Assembly: GCA_022457065.1 (NCBI GenBank)
Contig: JAJGBQ010000003.1
Coordinates: 3,534,001 to 3,598,000, forward strand
Reading direction: 5' to 3'
Length of the DNA: 64,000 bases
Source: Curvularia sp. ZM96
Lineage: Eukaryota > Ascomycota > Dothideomycetes > Pleosporales > Pleosporaceae
A model generated the notes under the pieces. It did not search any database. It was not told the origin of the DNA and saw only the letters and a list, made by a program, of their open reading frames with translations. This document shows positions 23,045 through 32,120 of this stretch, piece by piece. The number at the start of each line of letters is the position of its first letter. The first letter of the stretch is position 1. Made by a program: the position numbers and the translations under genes.

Positions 23045-23792
23045 CTTGGCGTTTGAGGTAGTGTTGTTGATGCGGTATCCTAGTTTCGTTTCTCGAATTC
23101 TGATCGTGAGGATCTTTTGAGCCGCAGCCGTGATAGTAGAATTGGTAAGTCTCTCGCTATTTGACCACGAAGATTAAATAAGTTGGTTTTCTAATCGATC
23201 AGAATCTTCTAAGACAAACAATAACAACGAGGCTCTGCGCCTTTTACACGTCCTTCGCAAGGGGCTCATCGGACTCCCTACTCAGCTCATTCCCCGAGAT
23301 CCTCGTGTCAGGCTGACGCCTGAGGTCCATCCTACACCATAAACAGCAATCAGTGGCGCTGCTGTGTATTGATGCAGCCTAGTTTTGTGGCAGTGGTGGA
23401 TAGAGGCACTGCCGTGGTGGCGTGTGATTGGTGAGCAGAAGCGAATCTCGGGTCTCCGCATTGCGCAGCTGCGAGACAACAGGCACAGCACACCAACGCG
23501 TCGCTGCTGATGTCGCCATTCTCGACGGGGAATTTATTGGACGCGCAATAATGCATACGAGGTATGCAGTACTTGCTATTTCAGGGGTTTGTGCATGGTA
23601 AAAGCATGTGAGGGACAGAACTGGGATTGGCTGAGGTAGGTATTCAGGCAATGCAGGAATCTCACATCTCAGCACATAATATTGTTGACCTGGGAAATTT
23701 ACTTAAGTTGTTATAGTATTGCTTCTCAGGCTATCGTGCTAACAAAAATTGGCGCTCTAATCAGCTGTCCTCCATCTATGATCAGGTGCTGC
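23045..23792. other. Intergenic
   Basis: About 750 bp upstream of the GPI-type gene (minus strand). No gene or RNA supported. Confidence 0.5.
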
Positions 23793-23893
23793 AATCCGAA
23801 CATTCTCAACATAACGTGATGTGTATAAAAGACATGTATGTATTAGTCCAGACTGCGGGACTACCGACTTTCGGTCAAATCACCGCAGTGTTT
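23793..23893 (+). repeat. Direct repeat copy 1 (pair with 24951-25050)
   Basis: About 85-100 bp match 24951-25050 in the same orientation, including CGTGATGTGTATAAAAGACA versus CGTGATGTATAAAAGACA. Most mismatches are C/T or G/A transitions, with two 2-bp indels. The pair brackets the degenerate BTB gene. Confidence 0.6.
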
Positions 23894-24138
23894 CTGGGGA
23901 AACCGTGAACCACGATACCTACTAAGTGCCTGTGGCTTACAGTTAGAGAAGGAGACCACCAGGCGAGACCAACGTTACCTGATATTGCATGTGGTTGAGT
24001 AGAGAGTCGAGTTAATTGTACAGGAACCGCCCCCTACAATGCTGTTATAACCACCCCACTCTCACAGCTATCCTTTTTTTCCAAAACAAAACCTTACATG
24101 GCCGCTGGCGCTCACTTTCTTGCAATGCGGTGGTGGTT

Positions 24139-24840
24139 CTATGAAGCTGCTGTTCGGGCGAGCGTTACTTCGCTGAATGTTTTGTCCACGCCGGCTTGAA
24201 CAGCCTGCCTCCAAGCGTCTAGCTGCGGTTGTAGGGCGGTGTGACGTTGATTCCATTCGCTGATGGAATTATTGGCGCTAGTGGCAGACTGTCGGCTAGA
24301 GTATTCTAGGAATGTCTGAGATGAAATGCTGCCTGGATGCAGCGGACATCGCTCAACAGTGGCAACATCTCCTATTTGGTAATATCTCTTGTGGATAGTA
24401 TTCTTCGCAGCTAATAAAAGTTAGTATCTTGAATATAAATATAAGCAACTCGGAATACTCACAGCGGTTTTATGCTGCCGCCGCTTAGCTGCAGTGCGGA
24501 TCGTCACACCCGTGCAGGGGTTGTATAAGGCGCAGTGGTCCGGCTTTACTAGACCTATCCACATCCTTAAAGTAAGTTGGTCTCGCTTGTTCATGATGCG
24601 GTAGACAGCTGGACGATTTTCCCATATGCACAGCGGCTGCATCTTATGCATCTTCTCTGAGCCTCAGTCCGTATGTTCGTGGTACTTGCAGCGAGAAATC
24701 TTCCTATCCGGGTTACGGGCTTCCTAGTTCTCTTCGGTTGCGTGCCTTGCTATAATCGACGCCAAAAATGCCTTTGGCATATCGTTCTCCATCGATTCCT
24801 CCAGGGTAATCAGATCAGCATCGAACCAAAAGAATCGCAT
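24139..24840 (-). pseudogene. Degenerate BTB-protein paralogue (C-terminal part)
   Basis: Reading the minus strand from 24840 gives a protein-like frame interrupted by TAG (24726-24724) and TGA (24666-24664), each one C-to-T change from Gln or Arg. It aligns ungapped with the C-terminal part of the intact BTB protein just upstream: DMPKAFLASIIAR here against DMSSLLLARLLER there, then RCKYHEHTD against RCPYHEHTD. Downstream is an intron-like segment (24414-24462: GTGAGT donor, ACTAAC branch, TTAG acceptor). The following open stretch of about 90 codons to TAG at 24139 is in a different phase, so a frameshift is also likely. The BTB domain itself is not recognisable. This looks like a tandem duplicate killed by repeat-induced point mutation. 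Confidence 0.55.
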
Positions 24841-25142
24841 GCAAGTGACCAAGAAAAATTAGGTTATAGTGCTATCTTGTGGCAGATTTCCGAATGCATA
24901 CCCGGTTGCTGAAATGAAGCGTATACCTTAGATTTTGTCTTTATTGCGGTGATTTGAACACTCTTAATATTACGTGATGTATAAAAGACATGTATATTAA
25001 TCCTAACTATGGGACTATCGGTTCTCGGTTGATCGTGTAATGTTGCCTCGCAGAAATGTCTTGTTCGGTATCATTAAGCCGCGCTTTGCTCTGCTTCAGA
25101 TTGTGGATCAAGCCCAGGTCACTCAGCGTATGAATGAGGCTG
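24841..25142. other. Spacer between BTB gene and its relic
   Basis: Contains direct repeat copy 2. An intron-like TTTCAG acceptor and a short open stretch on the minus strand (24880-24915) may be further remains of the pseudogene. Confidence 0.4.
24951..25050 (+). repeat. Direct repeat copy 2 (pair with 23793-23893)
   Basis: Same orientation as copy 1, shorter by two 2-bp deletions and richer in A/T at the transition sites. It lies about 100-190 bp downstream of the intact BTB gene's stop codon, just as copy 1 lies downstream of the relic's. Confidence 0.6.
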
Positions 25143-26033
25143 CTATCGCCGCCGCCGCTGTGGACGCTTCTCACACATCTTACAGGTCTTACATTCCAGG
25201 CAGTCATTCCGTTCCTGATCGTCGGTGTGCTCATGGTACGGGCAGCGGTGGCCCCAGGCATTATAATGCACGCCCGACTTGGCTGAGTTGAACCTCTCTA
25301 GGAGCCTCGCCAGAAGCAAACTTGACATATCCCTCTTCTCCGTCATTTCTTTAGCCAGGTCGTTAACTCCTATTCCGCTAAGCACTGTATAGAGCGCCCA
25401 AAGGAGGAACTGGTTGATTTTGCTGTCTGCTGGCAAATTCTCGTGGGCGTACTGAGCCGCTGACAACAAAACCACGCCCGAGCACGGTAAATAGTCGATG
25501 ACAAAATCCACCAGAGCATTGTTTGCTGCTTGATAAAATCTAGGAGACAGAAACCTATCTCCAAAGACAATGGCTTTAGTTAGTGTCAGGAACAGCGCAT
25601 CTTGTCCTTCTTCTTCTTCGTCTGATATGAATCCTCCGAATTTTAGGTCTCGAGAGGAATAGCCCAGTATTTGACACACTCCCTCGGCGAGTGGAACACC
25701 CGAACGGTAAAGCCAATGAACGAAGACCTCAAAGGTCGTTGTCTCAACATCCTCAAGAGAGATGCAGTTTTCGTCTGCCTCTTTCCAGGAGCCGTTGAAA
25801 GCATTGCGGAAGTAATCCGAGTGGCGAGTAATAAGGGCCTTGTGAACGTGATACTGCTTTTCCTCTGGTCCCACCTTGACGATGACGGGACCCGACAGGA
25901 TGATGTCTCTGAAGCGTTGTTAGCAAACATTGTTCGAATGTTTGAGTAGTAGCACTGAGTGTACTTACACCCATGACAGTGGCTCCTTTGGTGCGTCAGG
26001 ATCTGCCGCTTTCATAGCGCTCTGCATCGCCAT
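25143..26033 (-). CDS. BTB/POZ domain protein
   Basis: Exons 25969-26033 and 25143-25908 (60-bp intron) encode 276 residues. After a 20-residue leader, the BTB fold starts at DIILSGPVIVKVGPEEKQYH. It continues with VHKALITRHSDYFRNAFNGSW and TTFEVFVHWLYRSG. A helical C-terminal half follows with LFLTLTKAIVFGDRFLSPRF. The end is Cys/His-rich (CPYHEHTDDQERNDC, LECKTCKMC) and may bind zinc, then a basic tail PQRRRR. Many such fungal BTB proteins are lineage-expanded and lack a Cul3-adaptor BACK domain; their roles are largely unknown. It shares a 146-bp promoter with the divergent gene at 26180 and has a decayed paralogue downstream. Confidence 0.85.
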
Positions 26034-26179
26034 GATTGACACCCCGTGCGATGAATCGCCCGTCCGGGTGGATACGGCTATGGAGGCGGGGGCTGATACA
26101 ACTTTGAAGACCGTGGCAAATACGACTTTGTGTGACTAGGGTTGATAGTTGAAAGTAGAGTTGAAGCAACTACTTCACC
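26034..26179. promoter_or_regulatory. Short bidirectional promoter (BTB gene / orphan gene)
   Basis: Only 146 bp separate the two divergent ATGs, so promoter elements must be shared or overlap the 5' ends. No TATA box is evident. Confidence 0.45.
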
Positions 26180-26775
26180 ATGTCGAAAAGACGAGCGCAG
26201 GCGGCAGACATAGATGCGCAACCAAGAACTCGTTTCACATCGAGTACGTGAAGCATGCTCAATAATGCAACTAACTGAGATTAGCTACACTGACATCGCT
26301 AGCTACGGTTCTCTCCTCACAAATCACCGTCCCTAACATTCAGATTTAAGCTTGCTTCAGAGCTATATCGAGGCACAAATCCGCTCAAAGAAACTCGATG
26401 TTGGCCTCTACATAAATGAGACATGCAGGAATGTTATCAGTCTAGTATCAGCGAAAATTGCTCAGATGTTCGTTGAGACCAGAAGGACTACAATTTCACC
26501 TTATCCTCATGGCGACAATAGTACAGCGCTCCAACCCATTACTTCCATCACTCAGAATCAACCTGCGCAAAGCGACAATGCAACACAAGTTTCTACAGAT
26601 GTCTTACCAGCTCTCTCACTTACCCCAAGCACAACAAACGTTCATGGTTAGTTCATCCTTTCTCTCACCGCGTCTAAACTTTGCTAACTGTTGTTTGATA
26701 GATAATGCTATGTCCCATGCACTTCCACAGAGACCGCCTGCTGTCCATCCCAGTGATTCCGCGAGAGAAATGTAG
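26180..26775 (+). CDS. Hypothetical three-exon protein, 146 residues
   Basis: Exons 26180-26243, 26344-26646 and 26702-26775 join in frame with good signals: donors GTACGT and GTTAGT, branch CTAAC before both acceptors (CATTCAG, TGATAG). The N-terminus is basic (MSKRRAQAADIDAQPRTRF). A helical segment follows (LSLLQSYIEAQIRSKKLDVG, NVISLVSAKIAQMFVETRR). The rest, from residue 70, is Ser/Thr/Pro/Gln-rich and probably disordered. There is no signal peptide or known motif. The N-terminal basic-plus-helix arrangement would suit a nuclear or DNA-associated protein, but that is a guess. An alternative first acceptor (26284) gives a short truncated product. Confidence 0.5.
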
Positions 26776-27022
26776 AGGTCAAGTGCCGGAGTCAAATACA
26801 TTGCTAGCAAAAAACAGTCTCACTATCACCACTAGCGCATACAGACCCCATGGACAGAGTGAAGGAAAAGCCTGATAACTTCCTGACGTCAGACCAAACG
26901 CTGCCTCACAGCGACAAGCAAACAAACCAAAAGCTGTGATATATACATCTATCGTGAAAACGAAAAAGAAAGGGCCAAAAAGAGTACCCTGAGACAACTA
27001 CAAACCACCAGAATCTGAAATA

Positions 27023-28072
27023 TCAAACTAAGACCAAATCCTCATCCCCCTCCCTCTCATCACACTCATCCTGCTCATCCTCCTCCTCGGAAACCCATTC
27101 CTCCTCCCCCTCAGACTCCTCATCACAATCGTACCCTTGATCCCAATCCTCCAACTCGCTATCAGAATCCGGTGTATCAGCTTCAGAAACACACTCTCCC
27201 TCACCCTCCCTCTTTAAAAACCCCTTCTCCTCATCCCACACCCCTTCCTCCTCGCCCCCATTCCACGGCTCGACCCCCTTCCCCCCCAGAATCCAAATCA
27301 CCTCTTCCAACTCGCCCATCCTCACCTTGAGTTCCTCCTTCTCTTCTTCACCCTCCCGAATCCGCTTCCGCAGCGCCTTCACCTCATCGGCGTGAACGGC
27401 CTTCCACGCCTGCGCCATTGTCTTCTGGAACTGGATCTCACGCTGCAAGAACATTGCACTTCTTGCCTGGTACTCGATTTTCGCTTGGAGAGTGATGAGA
27501 TCCTGGGCGTGCGCGGTGATGGTGCGTTGGTTGGCGTAGAGTTGTGAGGCTTGGGATCTGAGGGTCGCTTTGGCGACTTCGAGTTCTTCGGCTCGGGCGA
27601 TGATGGTGGCTTGGACGGTCGTGAGCTGCCCGAGTTGAGAGTCCATTGCGGCTTTGAGGGAGGCGAGTTTGCTGACTTGAGAGGAGATTGTGGTCTTCTT
27701 AGTTTTGAGCTCGTCGTTTAGACTTGAAACGAGGGCGGCGTGGCTAGCCCGCTCGTCGGCGAGGGTCTTCTCCAAATCGGCCGTTTTGCTGTTGTACTTA
27801 GCTTGGAGGCGGTCGAGGCGGATACGCAGGATTTTGGCTTCTTCGGTTGAGGACCGGAGAAGGAGACGGCATTCTTTGAGTTCCTTTTGCGTGTCGGTTG
27901 CGTCGATCTTGGCCTTGTCAAGGTCCTTTTGGGCCTTGGAGAGTTGCGCCTCTGCTACTTGGAGGCGTGGTTCGAGGCGTTGGATTGGAGGAGACTCTTC
28001 CAAGCGCCTACATTTGCCGCCCAACCAGAGCGCGATCACGATGAAGAAGAAGAATACAGTGCCGGACACCAT
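27023..28072 (-). CDS. Membrane-anchored long coiled-coil protein with acidic tail
   Basis: Single exon, 349 residues. Residues 3-18 (SGTVFFFFIVIALWLG) form one N-terminal membrane helix or uncleaved anchor, followed by a basic KCRR. Residues 35-255 are an almost continuous coiled coil (for example LQVAEAQLSKAQKDLDKAK, RLDRLQAKYNSKTADLEK). The C-terminal 90 residues are highly acidic (Glu/Asp runs around WVSEEEDEQDECDEREGDED). There is no enzyme motif. The layout suggests a tether or scaffold on a membrane, with the coil and acidic tail facing one side. I know no named family; it may be lineage-specific. Confidence 0.68.
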   Translation of the reverse strand: MVSGTVFFFFIVIALWLGGKCRRLEESPPIQRLEPRLQVAEAQLSKAQKDLDKAKIDATDTQKELKECRLLLRSSTEEAKILRIRLDRLQAKYNSKTADLEKTLADERASHAALVSSLNDELKTKKTTISSQVSKLASLKAAMDSQLGQLTTVQATIIARAEELEVAKATLRSQASQLYANQRTITAHAQDLITLQAKIEYQARSAMFLQREIQFQKTMAQAWKAVHADEVKALRKRIREGEEEKEELKVRMGELEEVIWILGGKGVEPWNGGEEEGVWDEEKGFLKREGEGECVSEADTPDSDSELEDWDQGYDCDEESEGEEEWVSEEEDEQDECDEREGDEDLVLV

Positions 28073-28706
28073 TGTCTAGTAGGAGTGTGTTGTAAAGTGT
28101 GTTGGTTGCTTGAGAAGTGGTGTGGATGTATGAGTTGGAGGTGTATTGTGTATGTCTTGGGTCTAGGCTTGTGTTGCAGTTCAGGCCTAGAATGTTAGTG
28201 AGATACGATGGAGAGAATGATACTGCTTTTAAATTGTTCTGCACGGCTGGGTAAAAATTAATTTGGGAAAATGGTCAGAAGCCAGCACCAGTTACCCATG
28301 GTTAACGAGATGCTCGCGCCAACCAACTATAGTTTTACCTGTGGCTGCAATAGATGCCATGCAAAGAGGAGGCAAGGCTTCACCTCAGGTATGTCGGTTT
28401 GAATATAGGGTGTTGGGAGTCGGCGATGTGGCTATGCACCAATCGCGACCATGTTAATTGGACATTTCGGAGCTATGATTGAAGCACTTGGAACCTAGTT
28501 CTGTGGGCAGGAACAACTATGGACTCACAATTTCACGAACGATAACTCTCATCCAGACGCAGAGATGCAATCAGAATTGATAGTGTTATTTCTGGCTAAA
28601 ATATCTATACTTTTGTGATCAAGCTCATCGACACGGAGTGACCTGAGTGCCCACGAGGGCTAACAGAGATGATCCATGGAGGCTAGTTTCTCTTTTCCAC
28701 GTGTTT
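28073..28706. other. Intergenic
   Basis: 634 bp between two minus-strand genes. No gene or RNA seen. Confidence 0.55.
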
Positions 28707-31534
28707 TTACTCGTTGAGCTCGACGTAGTTAGCAGGGAACAGACCCGACTGGCCGTTGAAGCTACCGAGCCACCAGTCCTCGTCGGGGAATTCCTGAAGT
28801 TATGTCAGCGTATAGTCCACCAGTAGGGCCAGGATTACTTACCAGGTTAGTGATAGTGGCTCCCTCAGGGAAGCTCAGTTCGTTGTCTTCTGCAGCCTCA
28901 TAGTCGTAGAGAGCGGTCGCAGTAGGACCTGAACCACCAGCAGGCTGTGGTGGTGCCGCGGCGGGCTCTGGCTCTTGTGGCGCAGAGGGATGCGTGGGCA
29001 GTGGCGGTGCGGCACCGGCACCGGCATCCTCGTCCTCAACCAACTCGACGTAGTTGGCAGGGAACAAACCACGCTCGCCTTGCGTGTTGGTACCCATCCA
29101 CCAATCCTCGTCTACCATGTCGATATCGGTGACATACTCGCCATCACGGAGTTCGACTTCGTTGTCTTCGGCCTTTTCATAGTCGTAAAGAATGAGTGCA
29201 CGCTTTCCGGAGCCTCCTGCGGCCTCGGGCTCGTCATCGTGACCAGCGGCGACAGCAGCGCCAACAGCAGCACCACCCACAGCAGCGGCACCAAATGTGG
29301 CGGCAGCAACGGCGGCACCGGCACCACGGGCGGGATCCTTGGCCTCAACCTTAGGCTCTGGAGAGACGTCACGGGCTTGCTGAGCGGCTTGGTCCAGGGA
29401 ACGAGTAGGCATAGGTGGGGCCTTTTCCTCGGCGGGAGCAATTTCTTCTGGCTCTTTCCCACGAGCGACGGGCATGGCGATGCGCACAGGTGAACCAGAA
29501 GGCTCAGGAGAGGGGCTGCGGGGCTGTGGAGGTGGAGAAGGCAGACGCTGGTGCTGAGTTGCGGGAACCTCCTCTTCTTTTTCTGGCTCTTTCTCTGGCT
29601 CTGGCTCTGGCTCTGGCTGCTTAGGTCGGCTAGGGAGGCCAGGCATGGGAATACCACCCCTGATGCCTGCATTGGGCTTGCTCGCGTTGTCGAGAGGCGG
29701 CGGGCTAGAAGCCTCTGGCTCAGGCGCAGGACGAGAGCTTGGTGCTCCCATGGGGGCAGCACCTGCAAAACGGTCCTTGAGGGAGCTCACACCACCAGCA
29801 GGGGAGGTTGGCTCTTCTTGCGGCGGTGGCGAACCGCCTGTCCGCTGCTCGTTGAGGTTTCCAGCGGACTGTCCTGTTCGAGTAGTCTGCACAGGCGCCC
29901 AAGATTTGCCAGAGTAGCCGCTTTGCCAACCACCTCCTCCGCTCTGCTGGCTTTGAAGAGGAGCCGGACGGCTTGCAACGTCAGCAGCAGGCGTTGGTAC
30001 AGCTTCGCCGCGCGCTGCCTTCTTCTCAGCCCAGATCTGTGCAGGTGTCTTTCCTCCCTCATCGGCAAAGGTCTTGCTTGCTGCGCCAACAATGGGCGCA
30101 GGAACTGGAGGTTTGGCACCAAATCCTCCAGGAGTAGGCGCCTTGGTGCCCGTGAATGTGCTGGCACCTGCAAACTTGTTGGCAACCTTTGGTTTCGGCA
30201 TGCTGGTAAGGCGTTCGGGCTGCGCCTTGAAGGCTGCTGATCTTTCCGCAAGGGACTTTGGCTTCTCATCTTCCTCCTCGTTGGCAGCTGGTGCAGCAGA
30301 CGGAGGGGCGGCTTGGGCCTTTGCACGAATCGCTGCAATGTCGACCTTGCCTACAGGCTCGTACGCGCCCTTGACCACGGTTGGTCGGTCATCCTTGGCA
30401 TCCTTTGCTTGAGCTCGGATAGCCGCGATGTCGACCTTTCCAACTGGCTGATATGCACCCTTGACTACCTCTGGGCGGTCATTTGATGTGGAATCGTCTT
30501 TCTTTGCGGTGAGCTCGGCCATGTTGACCTTGGTGGGCTGGTAGGCGGTTCCAACCTTCTCCAGCTGCGACCTAGTGACAGGCGGGGCGTCAGCACCCCA
30601 GCCATCTCCATCTTCGTCGGTCTTTGGAGCAGGAGCGCGCGAGCGTCCCAGTGGGTTGAAACCTGAGCCTGCGCCTCCTACCGATGTGGGTGTGAACACG
30701 GGCTTCTTCGCAACGGGAGGTGGGCCGCCTGATGACGGAATGTCTGCGCCGCCTGAGTACTTCGCGCCTGAAGAATCAGCGACCTTCTGGACAATCTTTT
30801 CGGGGGTGATGTCGTCTTCCGAGCGAGCGGTGACTTGAACATGGTATCCCTGGGATCATTAGAGGTTGCGAGATAGAGCCTGGGGTTCAGGGGACCACGC
30901 ATACATGCAGAAGTTTTGAGACGACGGTAAGATGGCTGCCGAAGTAGCCCTTTGTCCGCTCTGGGACGCCTTGGCCACACTGCGTGCGCGTTAGTGCTGT
31001 GCTTTCCGCGACATCAGCGCCCAACCTACCCAAGCTATCAGGACGTTCTTAGGCAGCGACGAATTTGGGTCCTTGACCTTGACAAAGGCGAATTGAATGC
31101 GGCCCTCTGAAAACTCGTCGACCAGGTCGGCTAGTTCACCCTCTGCGTAGGAAGTCAGCAATTGCCCTGTTGGAACCTCGGATATGCGTGATGCGTGGTG
31201 CTTGGTAAGGTGCCGGGACCTGCGCTTGGGCTGACAGCCCAGCACAACTTAGGCAGCTCCCAATCGTGAGCACGCAGCCTCGAGACACTGCTGCAAGCAA
31301 TTGGGACATGCGGAGAGTGTGTCACATACCTCCGGTGCTCTGGACCTTGAGAACGCTCTCTTTTCCGCTGTCATGCTGGAAGGCACTGACGAGCGGGGCA
31401 GTGACTGTGAAGACAGCCCACTGGCCGTATGTGGGAGAGCTCGCCTGGGCGCCGGAGGGCGCAGGAGCATTGACGACGTTCTGGTAGCTCCTTGTGATGT
31501 TGGGGCCGTTGGTGGAGGTGTTGAGCGTGGCCAT
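28707..31534 (-). CDS. ABP1: Actin-binding protein Abp1 (drebrin-like), ADF-H plus two SH3 domains
   Basis: Five exons, 31330-31534, 31030-31142, 30905-30979, 28843-30849 and 28707-28793, give about 828 residues. The N-terminal ADF-H domain (1-140) includes LIAWCGQGVPERTKGYFGSH, created by splicing, and the Abp1 signature HGYHVQVTARSEDDI. A 33-residue near-repeat follows: DDRPxVVKGAYxPVGKVD, twice, at about residues 210-275. A long Pro/Glu-rich region holds SH3-ligand-like PxxP stretches, then SH3-1 (ALILYDYEKAEDNE..DEDWWMG) and SH3-2 (TATALYDYEAAEDNE..DEDWWLG, ending NYVELNE). Abp1 activates Arp2/3 at endocytic actin patches. Two SH3 domains, rather than yeast's one, are usual in filamentous ascomycetes. 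Confidence 0.93.
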
Positions 31535-32120
31535 GGTGGGCGGGGTGTAGAGGGCAAGCCGTCGTGGGTGACGAAGCTTGGTGGAGGAGGGGGAGGGGGA
31601 GGGGAAGGCGAAGAGAAGAGAGGGGCGAGCAGCGGTGTTAGTAGTAGTAGGAGCAGTGAGCAGCAGGAAGGGGCGGCGGGTGGAGATGTCGACAGGCACC
31701 GTCGTGGGCCAGCTCAGCCAGGTCGCAGTACGCAAGCATGCAATTGGGCTGCTATGTCATTGCTTGGCGGGGAGTCTGTGCCGCGCCCGGGGAACGCTGG
31801 CACTGGAACGGGCAACGGCGTGCAGCTCGCCGTCTCGCCTTCCATGGCCTTTAGTCTAGCTGCGTTCTAGCCTGCCTCGACACCTCCACTCTGCCACGAC
31901 AACCATCCACCTAGCCATCGACAACACACCCGTCGCACCGCTTTTTCCCAACCACGCTGCTCCACGCTGCCGAACGCTGGCTTCACGCGCGCCGCGCGCT
32001 GAGGATACGACCCGCTGCCCGGTCTTTATGTCTCTAGCCCTGCCCCAGCATCTCAACAACAGCAACCCCCATCATGGCGCTCGTCTAGGCTGGCATGCTT
32101 GAGCACGGCTGTCATCCACC
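31535..32120. promoter_or_regulatory. Divergent intergenic region (ABP1 / F-box gene)
   Basis: 586 bp holding both promoters. GC-rich, with a GGA/GGGA-rich stretch around 31575-31630. No named site recognised. Confidence 0.45.

Noticed and set aside
23793..25050. The direct repeats as LTRs of a retrotransposon
   Set aside because: The interval is only about 1.2 kb, carries BTB-like rather than gag/pol remains, and I see no primer-binding site, polypurine tract or target-site duplication.
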